Part shown: in pieces, positions 1 through 8,962 of the stretch | Numbering within the stretch: position 1 is the first letter of the stretch | Layout of the letters: each line of letters begins with the position of its first letter | Notes under the pieces: generated by a model | Seen by the model: the letters and a program-made list of their open reading frames with translations, nothing else | What the model was told of the DNA's origin: nothing | Databases searched by the model: none | NCBI GenBank assembly: GCA_934661165.1 | Contig: CAKUJB010000017.1 | Coordinates: 1-22,340, forward strand | DNA: 22,340 nucleotides | DNA from: an uncultured Microbacteriaceae bacterium | Lineage (GTDB): Bacteria > Actinomycetota > Actinomycetes > Actinomycetales > Microbacteriaceae | Reading direction: 5' to 3' | Position numbers and translations under genes: made by a program

Positions 1-878
1 AGCTTGCCCTCCGCGGAGTTGAGGATCCGCCAGCGCTGCACCTCGCCCGGGCGCATCGTGATGACGGGGGTCGTCTGCCCATTCACCGTCCACCAGATGT
101 GGTCGCGGGGGAAGAACGCCTCGTGCCTCGTCGCATACGGCACCGGCTTCTGGATCGCGTCGTCGGCGCCGGCCTCGAGCGCGTGGAGCACCATGATCTG
201 CTCGGTCGCCGCCGCGATCTCGGGCACCTCGTCGATCGCGCCGCGGACGACGAGGGCGCCCGACATGCCGCCCTGCACCTGATATGCGACGGCGCCATGG
301 CGGTGCGGGTGGTACCAGAAGAGGCCGCCGGGGTGATCCTCGGGGATCGTGATCTCGTACTGCTGCTCGGCACCGCCCGGCTCGATCGTGAGGAACGGGT
401 TGTCGGAGCTGCCCTCGGGCGAGACGTGGAGGCCGTGGGTGTGGAGGTTCGTGTGCGTCCAGTCGTGGGGTCTCGTCATCGACACGTCCCCGGGCGAGTC
501 CGTGTCCATCTGCCCGTGGTCGTGCCCGTCGCTGATCGCCTGCTGCGCCGCGTCGAGCGGCGGCATGTCGTTGCGCACCGTCACGCCGATCGTGTCGCCG
601 GGGCGCAGCTCCCACGTCGCGCCGGGGATCTCGTCGTCGTAGGTGAACGTCGTGTACGGGCGTCCGACGCCGACGTCGAGGACGGAGCGCTTCGCGGTGA
701 CCCGACCGCCGAGGCGGCCGTCGATCGCGGCCCGCACCCGAGGATTGCGGAATGCCTGGCCCGGCGGGTTCGCGGTCGGAGCGCTCGCGCAGGAGGCGAG
801 CACGGCCGGCACCGCGAATGCGGTGAGTGCACCGGCAGCGGCGATCGCCATCGCCTGTCGACGAGTCACTCCGGCCAT
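1..878 (-). CDS. Multicopper oxidase, Tat-exported lipoprotein (3' part missing)
   Basis: The visible 292 residues are the N-terminal part of a multicopper oxidase, a periplasm-facing enzyme that oxidises a substrate (possibly Cu(I)) and passes electrons to a trinuclear copper centre. Residues 5-30 form a Tat-like signal (TRRQAM, then a hydrophobic stretch) ending in an LASC lipobox, with Cys30 as the probable lipidation site. Copper-binding motifs are present: HTHGLH around position 450, and WYHPHRHG around 310, typical of cupredoxin domain 1. The second cupredoxin domain begins near the edge (TVNGQTTPVITMRPGEVQRWRI). The C-terminal HCH motif lies outside the window, so laccase, CueO-like or other subfamilies cannot be separated. 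The start at 878 follows a GGGGG run about 8 nt upstream. A possible -10 (TACGGT, 904-899) could give extra transcription, but the gene also lies 84 bp behind the cupin gene on the same strand. Confidence 0.93.
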   Translation of the reverse strand, partial: MAGVTRRQAMAIAAAGALTAFAVPAVLASCASAPTANPPGQAFRNPRVRAAIDGRLGGRVTAKRSVLDVGVGRPYTTFTYDDEIPGATWELRPGDTIGVTVRNDMPPLDAAQQAISDGHDHGQMDTDSPGDVSMTRPHDWTHTNLHTHGLHVSPEGSSDNPFLTIEPGGAEQQYEITIPEDHPGGLFWYHPHRHGAVAYQVQGGMSGALVVRGAIDEVPEIAAATEQIMVLHALEAGADDAIQKPVPYATRHEAFFPRDHIWWTVNGQTTPVITMRPGEVQRWRILNSAEGK

Positions 879-962
879 CGCATCATCCCCCGGCTGACAC
901 CGTAGCGGTGCGGAGGAATGCGCTGCGGAGATCCGGTCGCATGTCGCCCCGTCCGCGCCGAG

Positions 963-1418
963 TCAGTCGCAGCGGCTCAGGTCGGTCTCGGCGAGGGGCT
1001 CGCCCTCGTCGATGAAGTACGTGACCCAGAGCACGACCGGCTCCGTGCCCTCGTTGACGCCCTCGTGCACGTAGTCCGCGCCCTCGACGATCGCGTCGCC
1101 GGCGCGGTACACGTGGACCCCGTCCGGGTAGATGGGTGCGTAGTGCGTGAGCTCGCCCGCGTGCACAACGCCGACGAGCTGGCCGTGGTGGCAGTGCTCC
1201 CCCGTGCCAGCGCCCGGCTGGATGGTGATCTCGCGGACGACGACCTGCACGCCGTCCGCGTCGTCGACGAGCACCTCGACCGCGCCGGGGTACTCCCCCG
1301 CGGCGAGGTCGCGCGCGCTGATCGGGGCCGCGGCGCACCCCGCGAGGAGCGCGACGGCGATCGTCGCCATGGCCACCCCCGCGATCCGCACACGCGAAGC
1401 GTAGCGCCCGCCGCGCAT
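963..1418 (-). CDS. Cupin-domain lipoprotein
   Basis: This encodes a 151-residue secreted protein. Residues 1-28 are a signal peptide with two or three arginines, a hydrophobic core and an LLAGC lipobox (Cys28), so it is probably membrane-anchored outside the cell. The rest is a single small beta-barrel cupin: GEHCHHGQLVGVVHAGELTHY carries the first-motif histidines, and YVHEGVNEGTEPVVLWVTYF the second. Such cupins bind a metal, but the ligand or reaction cannot be read from sequence. It sits 25 bp behind the AAA gene and 84 bp ahead of the multicopper oxidase, which suggests an extracytoplasmic metal or redox role in one operon (inference). An ATG at 1370 (MATIAV) is an alternative start, but it would remove the positive n-region of the signal. 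Confidence 0.85.
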   Translation of the reverse strand: MRGGRYASRVRIAGVAMATIAVALLAGCAAAPISARDLAAGEYPGAVEVLVDDADGVQVVVREITIQPGAGTGEHCHHGQLVGVVHAGELTHYAPIYPDGVHVYRAGDAIVEGADYVHEGVNEGTEPVVLWVTYFIDEGEPLAETDLSRCD

Positions 1419-1443
1419 TCCTCGACAGTGGTGATCGCGCGCG

Positions 1444-2745
1444 TCAGCGGCGCGCGAGTCGCGCGATGTCCTCGAGGAACTCCTCGACGACCTCGGGGCT
1501 CACCGTCGCCCGAGTCTCGCGGAGCGCCGCAAGATAGTCCTCGGTCGTCGGGCCGCCGTCGGTGCCCGCCGTCCCGCGCTCGAGCGCCCGTTCGAGCGCG
1601 GCCTGTGCGGCCTTCCGCGCGGCGAACTCGATGTCGGCGGGGCTGAAGCCGTCGCTCGCCGCGACGAGCTGCGGCAGGTCGACCTCCGCCTGTCGCGGGA
1701 GGTTCGCCGACCAGATCGCCCCGCGCGCGTCCGCGTCGGGCAGGCCGATCGGGATGACGTAGTCGAAGCGGCCGTGGCGGAGGAAGGCGGGGTCGAGCGC
1801 GCGGATGAAGTTCGTCGCGCAGATGAGCAGCCGACCCGGCAGGTCGCGGAACTCGGGGATGAGCTTGAGCAGCTCGTTCGTCACCCCCTGCGTCGGGCTC
1901 GGCGGGTCGCCCTGGCGCCGGGAGGCGATCTCCTCGACCTCGTCGATGAACACGACCGCGTGCTCGAGCTGCGCGATGCGCCCGAAGGTCTCGCGGAGGC
2001 CCGCGGCGAGCCCCGCGGGATCGCTGCCGAGGCGGGAGGGGAAGACCTCGACGAAGGGCCACTCGAGGCGGGAGGCCACGGCCTTCGCGAATGTCGTCTT
2101 GCCCGTGCCGGGCGGACCGAAGAGCATGACGGCGCGCGGCGGGACGACGCCGTAGCGTGCCGCGAGCTCGGGGTTCGCCAGCGGCGTGACGAGGCGCCGC
2201 TCGAGCAGGTCCTTCTCGAGCGACATCCCGGCGACCGCGTCCCACAGCCCCGGCCCGAGCAGGCGCCCGCCGAGCTCGCGAAGGGTCTGCAGGTCGCGGG
2301 CCTGCACGGGGATGCGGCGCTCCACGTAGCGCAGCGCGCGGTGCACCTCGAAGCCCTGCGCGGCGAACGCGTCGAGGCCGCCCGCGTCCTCGGGGATGAG
2401 CGCGGAGAGCTTGCCGAGCCCGCGCACCGCGAGCCGGCGCTCGAGCGCGCCGAGCAGTCGCGTGCTGATGCCCTCGCCGCGGCGGTCCTCCGCGACGCCG
2501 AGGAAGACGACCCAGCCCTGCTCGTGCGCGGCCCGGCCGACGGCGACGCCGATGACGCGGGACGCGGTGCCGCTGCCCTCGACGGCGACGACCGCCTCGT
2601 CCTGCTGCAGGGAGGCGAGCACCTCGCTCAGCCCGTAGACGGGCTCGTACCCGCCGGCGAGGCTGTCCTGCCAGATGGCGAGGAATGCGTCGGTGTCGTC
2701 GTGATGGAAGTCGCGGATGCGCTCGCGCGCGGACGGGCGTGCCAT
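1444..2745 (-). CDS. GNAT acetyltransferase-like domain fused to AAA+ ATPase
   Basis: This is a 433-residue protein with two domains. Residues 1-145 resemble a GNAT N-acyltransferase: a VIGVAVGR strand, then VVFLGVAEDRRGEGISTRLL (79-98) with the acetyl-CoA-binding RRGEG turn, and a C-terminal strand containing GFEVHRALRYVERRI. Residues about 170-433 are a classical AAA+ ATPase of the Cdc48/FtsH-like clade: Walker A GPPGTGKT (210-217), Walker B VVFIDEVEE (264-272), sensor-1 Asn312 in CATN, an arginine-finger region LRHGRFDY (322-329), and a helical lid with GFSPADIEFAARKA. It may remodel or unfold a protein partner, with the GNAT domain acting as acetyltransferase or ligand sensor, but no substrate is evident. 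It lies 60 bp downstream of pirin and 25 bp upstream of the cupin gene. An AAAAGG stretch precedes the ATG. Domain calls are by motif; the linkage is seen directly in one uninterrupted frame. Confidence 0.88.
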   Translation of the reverse strand: MARPSARERIRDFHHDDTDAFLAIWQDSLAGGYEPVYGLSEVLASLQQDEAVVAVEGSGTASRVIGVAVGRAAHEQGWVVFLGVAEDRRGEGISTRLLGALERRLAVRGLGKLSALIPEDAGGLDAFAAQGFEVHRALRYVERRIPVQARDLQTLRELGGRLLGPGLWDAVAGMSLEKDLLERRLVTPLANPELAARYGVVPPRAVMLFGPPGTGKTTFAKAVASRLEWPFVEVFPSRLGSDPAGLAAGLRETFGRIAQLEHAVVFIDEVEEIASRRQGDPPSPTQGVTNELLKLIPEFRDLPGRLLICATNFIRALDPAFLRHGRFDYVIPIGLPDADARGAIWSANLPRQAEVDLPQLVAASDGFSPADIEFAARKAAQAALERALERGTAGTDGGPTTEDYLAALRETRATVSPEVVEEFLEDIARLARR

Positions 2746-2805
2746 GCGGTCGGCCTTTTCGGATCGTGGGAGACGAGCGAGGCTTGTGGCCGCGGGGTAC
2801 AGGGG

Positions 2806-3795
2806 TCAGGCGATCGTACCTGGTTCGGGTCGACGAATGCGCGGGGTGAGTCGCACATTCGGCAGCGGCGGCGCTGGGATGCGCGCGCCCTCGTGGTACT
2901 CGATCTCCGGTCCGAATCGCTCGTCGCGCCGGGCGGGGTCCTCCCAGTCGTCGCGCGCCTGGAGGATCTCCTCGTGGCTGCGGCCGACGAAGTTCCACCA
3001 CATGACGAGGTCCTCGCCGAGCGGCTCGCCGCCGATGAGCATGACGATCGCGCCCTCGGCGCCCGCCGTGATGTCGAGCTCCTCGCGGGCGGCGCCGAGG
3101 TAGAGCAGCGGGCCGCGGCCGAGCGCCTGCCCGTCGACCTGGATCGCCCCGCGCGCGGCGAGGACGGCGTGCTCGAAGTCGGGGCGCAGCGGCAGTCGCG
3201 CGGTCGCCCCGGGTGCGATGCGCACCTCGACGCCGACGATCGGCGAGTAGTGCGCGGCCGGCGAGACGGCGCCGGCGAACTCGCCGAAGAGCACGGTCGC
3301 CGACCAGCCCGCGCCGGCCGCGGTCGGCAGTTCGCTGTGCTGCTCGAAGTGCGGCGCCTGCCACCGCGCGGACTCGGGCAGCGCGATCCACAGCTGCAGG
3401 AGATGCGTGCGCAGCGCCTCGTCGCCCGGGGTGAACTCGGAGTGGGCGATGCCGCGACCGCTCGTCATGACGTTGAGCTGTCCCGGGAGGATCGTCGCGG
3501 CCGCGCCGGTCGTGTCGCGGTGGACGATCGCGCCCTCGACGAGCCAGGAGACCGTCTGCAGGCCGATGTGGGGATGCGGCAGGAGCCGCGAGAGGTGCTC
3601 GACCGGTCCGGCCTCGTCGAAGAAGCACCACGGGCCGACGGTCGGCAGGCTCCGCTCGGGGATCGTCCGGGTGACGATCATGCCTCGCGGGCCGCCGAGC
3701 GGCACGCGCCGCTCGGGGATGACTCGGGTCACCGGCCCAGGCAGCTCGAGGCACCGCAGCTCGAGCTCGCGCGGGTCGGCCTCCAGCGTGCTCAT
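2806..3795 (-). CDS. Pirin family protein
   Basis: This 329-residue protein has the two-cupin architecture of pirins. The N-terminal domain carries the metal-binding histidines: HPHIGLQTVSWLVEGAIVHRD (His-x-His plus a further His) and RGIAHSEFTPGDE, which matches the pirin signature. It ends with the pirin C-terminal cupin (DFEHAVLAARG, then WWNFVGRSHEEILQARDDWE). Known pirins are iron-binding proteins with quercetinase or transcription-cofactor activities; which applies here is unknown. The ATG at 3795 lies 7 bp downstream of a TAGCGT -10 box, so the message may be leaderless. A GTG at 3804 in the same frame is an alternative. It is the first gene of the minus-strand cluster with the AAA fusion, cupin lipoprotein and multicopper oxidase. 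Confidence 0.93.
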   Translation of the reverse strand: MSTLEADPRELELRCLELPGPVTRVIPERRVPLGGPRGMIVTRTIPERSLPTVGPWCFFDEAGPVEHLSRLLPHPHIGLQTVSWLVEGAIVHRDTTGAAATILPGQLNVMTSGRGIAHSEFTPGDEALRTHLLQLWIALPESARWQAPHFEQHSELPTAAGAGWSATVLFGEFAGAVSPAAHYSPIVGVEVRIAPGATARLPLRPDFEHAVLAARGAIQVDGQALGRGPLLYLGAAREELDITAGAEGAIVMLIGGEPLGEDLVMWWNFVGRSHEEILQARDDWEDPARRDERFGPEIEYHEGARIPAPPLPNVRLTPRIRRPEPGTIA

Positions 3796-3802
3796 GGCTG
3801 TC

Positions 3803-3808
3803 ACGCTA
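3803..3808 (-). promoter_or_regulatory. Putative -10 box of the pirin operon
   Basis: On the minus strand this reads TAGCGT, matching the actinobacterial TANNNT -10. It ends 7 nt before the pirin ATG at 3795, implying a very short or absent 5' leader. No convincing -35 was seen. Confidence 0.45.
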
Positions 3809-3810
3809 CC

Positions 3811-3828
3811 CCGATCGCGCGAGATCGG
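3811..3828. promoter_or_regulatory. Inverted repeat between two divergent -10 boxes (candidate operator)
   Basis: CCGATC and GATCGG flank a 6-nt spacer (GCGCGA). The repeat sits exactly between the pirin -10 (3803-3808) and the -10 of the plus-strand gene (3829-3834), so a protein bound there could affect both promoters. The binding protein is unknown. Confidence 0.4.
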
Positions 3829-3834
3829 TAGGCT
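3829..3834 (+). promoter_or_regulatory. Putative -10 box for the DHPS-like gene
   Basis: TAGGCT matches TANNNT. The predicted transcription start near 3841 coincides with an in-frame GTG, so a leaderless start at 3841 competes with the ATG at 3853. Confidence 0.4.
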
Positions 3835-3852
3835 CGCCGAGTGGGAGGGCGG

Positions 3853-4626
3853 ATGACCGGGACGGCGCGGCTGACGACGATCGGCGTCTTCGTGCCGAGC
3901 GATCCGCAGGCGCAGCTGTCGGCGCTCATCCGCGAGGGCCTCGCCCTGCAGGCGAGCGGTGCCGACGTCGTGGACCTCGACACCCTCGACATCGGCCGAC
4001 TCCGCGGACCGTTCGCCGACGCCGACGACGACACGCTCGCGCTCCTCGTCGCGGGACTCGTCTCCGTCGGCATCGCGGTGAGCGTCTCGACCGATCGACC
4101 CGACACCGCGGGGCTCGCGGCCGAGCACGGCGCCCGCTGGATCATCGACCCCTCGGGCGGGACGGCGGTCCGGCTCGACCCGCGCGTCGCCGAATCGGAC
4201 TGCCGGCTCGTCATCGGCCCGTGGGGGCCGCCGCTGCCGAGGTCGAGCGTCGACCTGCCCGGCACCTACGCCGAGCGCGTGCTGCGGAATGCCGCGCGGC
4301 TGCTCGACGCCGGCTACGCCTCGGACCGCATCTGCGTCGACGCGGGGGCGGGCCTCGGGCTCGACGATCCGGAGCCGTGGCGCATCCTCAACGACCTCGA
4401 GCGGCTCGTCACCCTCGGCTACCCCGTCCTCGTGCCCGCGACCGAGGACCTCGTCGACGAGATGGTCGCGGAGGAATCCGCTGAGCAGCGCCGCGACGAC
4501 GCCGCCATCGCGATCGCGGCGCTCGCCGATGGCGCGGGGGCCTGGGCGGTCAGGACGCACCGCGCGGGGGTCGTCGCGGACGTCATCCGGCGGATGCACG
4601 CCGATCCGGCCGACATCCGGGGCTGA
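3853..4626 (+). CDS. Degenerate dihydropteroate synthase-like protein
   Basis: This 257-residue protein has the TIM-barrel layout of dihydropteroate synthase (pterin-binding family): an N-terminal strand followed by LIREGLALQASGADVVDLDT, a mid strand, DAGAGLGL (163-170) where true enzymes carry a DPGFGFGK-like motif, LVTLGYPVLVPAT (185-197) where they have YPVLVGLSRK, and a C-terminal repeating-barrel end (AAIAIAALADGAGAWAVRTH). The usual N-terminal NVTPDSFSDGG loop is replaced by FVPSDP, and the pABA/pterin contact residues are mostly absent, so it is probably not a working folate enzyme (inference). The ATG at 3853 has a GGGAGG Shine-Dalgarno 4 nt upstream; GTG 3841 is an alternative. It is followed 50 bp later by the DivIVA-like gene. 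Confidence 0.72.
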   Translation: MTGTARLTTIGVFVPSDPQAQLSALIREGLALQASGADVVDLDTLDIGRLRGPFADADDDTLALLVAGLVSVGIAVSVSTDRPDTAGLAAEHGARWIIDPSGGTAVRLDPRVAESDCRLVIGPWGPPLPRSSVDLPGTYAERVLRNAARLLDAGYASDRICVDAGAGLGLDDPEPWRILNDLERLVTLGYPVLVPATEDLVDEMVAEESAEQRRDDAAIAIAALADGAGAWAVRTHRAGVVADVIRRMHADPADIRG

Positions 4627-4642
4627 GGCCGCCGGCACCCCA

Positions 4643-4648
4643 TAGAAT
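4643..4648 (+). promoter_or_regulatory. Putative -10 box for the DivIVA-like gene
   Basis: TAGAAT is a strong TANNNT match located 28 nt before the GTG start at 4677. A GGGGAGGTGA ribosome-binding site lies between them. No clear -35 was seen. Confidence 0.5.
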
Positions 4649-4676
4649 CGAGCAGGACTGACGGGGAGGTGACAAC

Positions 4677-5882
4677 GTGGGCGACGTGCTCTCGTTCCGG
4701 GTCGCGCGCAAGGGCGGCTATGAGACGGCCGATGTCGACCGCGCGATCACCGACATCCGCTCCCAGCTCGACGGGCTCGAGCAGGAGCGCGAGCAGCAGT
4801 CGAAGACGGTCGAGCGGCTGCAACGCGAGCTCGACGAGGCCCGCGCCGCCGTGCAGCGGGCGCGCGCGAAGCCCTCGTTCGCCGACCTCGGCTCCGCGTT
4901 CGAGCAGACGCTGCGCCTCGCCGAGGAGCAGGCGGCGAAGATGATCCGCGAGGCCGCCGCCGAGTCGAAGGCGCTGCGCGACGGTGCGAAGGCGGAGGCC
5001 GAGGAGCTGCGCCGCTCGTCGACCGAGGCGGCGGAGGCGCGCCTCCAGGAGGCGGAGCAGAAGGCCGCGGAGGCGGCGAGTCGGGCCGAGCGCCACGCCG
5101 CCGAGGTGCAGAACCGCGCCGACGCCCTCCTCGTCGAGGCGAGGAATGCGGTCGACAGCGCCGAGTTCAAGGCCGGCTCGATCAAGGCGGACGCCGAGCG
5201 CCACGCCGCCGACGTCCGCGAGCAGATCCACCAGGAGACCGAGGACGCGAAGGCCGAGGTCGCCCTGCTGCGCAAGATCGCCGAGCGCGATGCGCTGCGC
5301 GTCAAGAGCGAGATGACGCAGCTCCAGGAGCAGGCCGAGCAGGACCGTCTCGCGCTCCACGAGGAGGCGACCCGCTACGTCGCGAGCCGCACGGTCGAGG
5401 CCGACCAGCTCCTCGTCGACGTCACCGAGCGGGCGAACACGCTCAACGCCGAGGCGGAGGAGCACCTCGCGAAGGCGAAGGCCGAGGCGACCCGCATCCT
5501 CGGCGCGACCCGCGATCACGCGAAGGCGCTGCTCGGCCGGGCGCGCGAGCGCGCCGAGCAGATCGGCCGGCGCACCGACGAGCACGCGTCCCGCATGCTC
5601 GCGGACGCGGAGCTGCGCGCCTACGCGCTCGAGGACCAGCGGCGCGCGGTCGACGAGTACACGCTCGAGCTGCGGGCGCTCGCCTCGGCCGACCGGCTGC
5701 TCGCGCTCGACGCCCCCGAGGAGCAGCTGCGGCTCATCGCCGAGCTCGACCAGGGCGAGCTCGGCAGCGAGACACTCGAGGCCGAGTGGTCGGACGCCGA
5801 GGACACCGAGTCGGACGACACCGTCGAGTCGCGTCCGGCCCTCGCCGTCGCCGAGGACGACGACACCACGACGACTCGCTGA
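4677..5882 (+). CDS. DivIVA-like coiled-coil protein
   Basis: This is a 401-residue, almost entirely helical protein. Residues 7-26 (FRVARKGGYETADVDRAITD) resemble the N-terminal membrane-binding motif of DivIVA/Wag31/FilP-type proteins (FRxxxxGYxxxxVD). Residues 27-350 are a long charged coiled coil rich in AEA, EEA and AKAEAE heptads, and the last 50 residues are acidic and probably disordered. Proteins of this type mark poles or septa and scaffold polar growth in actinobacteria. It is longer than typical DivIVA (about 250-300 aa), closer to Scy/FilP-like cytoskeletal proteins. GTG 4677 is supported by a GGGGAGG Shine-Dalgarno 6-8 nt upstream. No transmembrane segment is visible. Function by family and architecture only. 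Confidence 0.8.
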   Translation: MGDVLSFRVARKGGYETADVDRAITDIRSQLDGLEQEREQQSKTVERLQRELDEARAAVQRARAKPSFADLGSAFEQTLRLAEEQAAKMIREAAAESKALRDGAKAEAEELRRSSTEAAEARLQEAEQKAAEAASRAERHAAEVQNRADALLVEARNAVDSAEFKAGSIKADAERHAADVREQIHQETEDAKAEVALLRKIAERDALRVKSEMTQLQEQAEQDRLALHEEATRYVASRTVEADQLLVDVTERANTLNAEAEEHLAKAKAEATRILGATRDHAKALLGRARERAEQIGRRTDEHASRMLADAELRAYALEDQRRAVDEYTLELRALASADRLLALDAPEEQLRLIAELDQGELGSETLEAEWSDAEDTESDDTVESRPALAVAEDDDTTTTR

Positions 5883-5885
5883 CGA

Positions 5886-5897
5886 AGGGCCGCCGCC

Positions 5898-5899
<2 letters not shown>
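5886..5899. terminator. Small hairpin between convergent genes
   Basis: AGGGC and GCCCT form a 5-bp stem with a CGCC loop in the 15-bp gap between the DivIVA-like stop and the mmsA stop. It lacks a T-tract, so a bidirectional terminator role is only possible. Confidence 0.3.
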
Positions 5900-7427
<1,528 letters not shown>

Positions 7428-7434
7428 GTGGGCC

Positions 7435-7462
7435 AGATTACTCCCGCGCGCGATTCTGACCA
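7435..7462 (-). promoter_or_regulatory. Putative mmsA promoter
   Basis: On the minus strand TGGTCA (7462-7457), a 16-bp spacer and TAATCT (7440-7435) form a reasonable sigma-70-type promoter. The predicted start falls on or just before the mmsA ATG. Its -35 overlaps that of the divergent GAPDH promoter. Confidence 0.5.
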
Positions 7463-7483
7463 GGGGTCGTTCGATGGAAGAAT
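7456..7483 (+). promoter_or_regulatory. Putative GAPDH promoter
   Basis: CTGACC, a 16-bp spacer and AAGAAT resemble a -35/-10 pair, giving a leader of roughly 60 nt before the ATG at 7553. A GACC-AGG(G)-GGTC inverted repeat (7458-7468) spans the shared -35 area and could bind a regulator of both genes. Confidence 0.4.
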
Positions 7484-7552
7484 GGGAGCGTTCCGGCCCC
7501 CGCCACGTCCTGGCCGGACGCGGCCACCGCATTCGGGAGCAATGAGGGAACA

Positions 7553-8962
7553 ATGCAGCACGATCAGACCGACTGGCACGACAAGCTGGCGCTCGCGGAA
7601 GAGGCGATCCCGCTCATCGGGCGGCTCACCCGCGACCGCGGCGTCATCCCCCACGTGTACGGGCGCAAGATGGCGAACCGCTCCGCGACGCAGCTACTGC
7701 GCGCGCTGCGCGCGGGTCAGCAGCTCCAGGGCGTCACCGTCGATCCCGCGCAGGCGCTGCGCGTCCTGCGGCTCGTCGACGAGCTCGGGCTCGAGGGGCT
7801 CTCGATCGACCTCGGCGACCTGCTCGGCAGGCTCCAGGGCGAGGAGGTCACCGACGAGGAGCTCCGCGGGCTGCTGCGCGCGCTGCCGACTTGGGGCCGC
7901 CGCGAGCCCACCGACGTCGTCCTCTACGGCTTCGGCCGCATCGGCCGCCTCGTCGCCCGCATCCTCATCGGCCACGTCGGCCGGAGCACGGGTCTGCGGC
8001 TGCGCGCGATCGTCGTGCGGCAGAGCGCGGCGAACGACCTCGAGAAGCGCGCGAACCTCCTCCGGCTCGACTCCGTCCACGGCGCCTTCGACGGCACGAT
8101 CGACATCGACCGCGAGGCGAACACGATCACGGCGAACGGCACCGTCATCCAGGTCATCTCCTCCGACGACCCCGCGACCGTCGACTACACCGCGTACGGC
8201 ATCCACGACGCCATCGTCATCGACAACACGGGCCGCTGGCGCGACGAGGCGGGCCTCAGCCAGCACCTGAAGTCGAAGGGCGTCGCGCGGGTGCTGCTGA
8301 CGGCCCCCGGCAAGGGCGCGCTGCCGAACGTCGTGTACGGGATCAACAACGCGGCGATCACGCCGGAGGCGCCGATCATCACGGCGGCGAGCTGCACGAC
8401 GAACGCGATCACGCCGGTCCTCAAGGTCCTCGACGACGCCTACGGCATCGAGCACGGCCACGTCGAGACGGTGCACGCGTACACGAACGACCAGAACCTC
8501 ATCGACAACTTCCACAAGGGCGACCGCCGCGGGCGCTCCGCCGCGCTCAACATGGTCATCACCGAGACCGGTGCCGCGACTGCGGTCGCGAAGGCGCTGC
8601 CGGGCCTCGCCGGCAAGCTCACCGGCAACGCGATCCGAGTGCCCACCCCGAACGTGTCGATGGCGATCCTCAACCTCCGCCTCGGCAGCGAGATCGACCG
8701 CGACGGCGTCAACGACCTGCTGCGGGAGACCTCGCTCCACGGCGAGCTGCGGACGCAGATCGGCTTCGTCGAGTCGCCCGAGGTCGTCTCGAGCGACTTC
8801 GTCGGCAACAACCGCGCGGGCATCGTCGACGGCCTCGCGACGATCGCGAACGATCGGAGCCTCGTGCTCTACGTCTGGTACGACAACGAGTACGGCTACT
8901 CGACGCAGGTCGTCCGGGTCGCCGAGGAGATGGCCGAGCAGATCCGCGCGGCGAAGGCCTGA
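7553..8962 (+). CDS. gapB: Glyceraldehyde-3-phosphate dehydrogenase, long GapB-type
   Basis: This 469-residue GAPDH interconverts glyceraldehyde-3-phosphate and 1,3-bisphosphoglycerate. Residues 1-119 are an extra N-terminal helical extension not found in the usual 330-residue enzyme. The Rossmann dinucleotide motif is VVLYGFGRIGRLVAR (122-136), and the active site is AASCTTNAITP with catalytic Cys281; ETVHAYTNDQ supplies the catalytic His. The C-terminal WYDNEYGYSTQVVR is canonical. The length and extension match the Corynebacterium GapB type, which in that genus works in gluconeogenesis and prefers NADP; the same role here is inference. Start ATG 7553 has GAGGGA about 5 nt upstream. It ends 1 bp before the convergent membrane-protein gene. 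Confidence 0.95.
   Translation: MQHDQTDWHDKLALAEEAIPLIGRLTRDRGVIPHVYGRKMANRSATQLLRALRAGQQLQGVTVDPAQALRVLRLVDELGLEGLSIDLGDLLGRLQGEEVTDEELRGLLRALPTWGRREPTDVVLYGFGRIGRLVARILIGHVGRSTGLRLRAIVVRQSAANDLEKRANLLRLDSVHGAFDGTIDIDREANTITANGTVIQVISSDDPATVDYTAYGIHDAIVIDNTGRWRDEAGLSQHLKSKGVARVLLTAPGKGALPNVVYGINNAAITPEAPIITAASCTTNAITPVLKVLDDAYGIEHGHVETVHAYTNDQNLIDNFHKGDRRGRSAALNMVITETGAATAVAKALPGLAGKLTGNAIRVPTPNVSMAILNLRLGSEIDRDGVNDLLRETSLHGELRTQIGFVESPEVVSSDFVGNNRAGIVDGLATIANDRSLVLYVWYDNEYGYSTQVVRVAEEMAEQIRAAKA

Noticed and set aside
977..3754. A 925-residue minus-strand open frame
   Set aside because: It overlaps the pirin, AAA and cupin genes in another frame, is Arg/Pro/Ala-dominated without motifs, and is a GC-driven shadow.
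1774..3831. A 685-residue plus-strand frame
   Set aside because: Antisense shadow of the AAA and pirin genes with no recognisable motif.
3796..4638. Extension of the pirin frame upstream of 3795
   Set aside because: It runs antisense through the DHPS-like gene and has no domain; the -10 box adjacent to 3795 argues against it.
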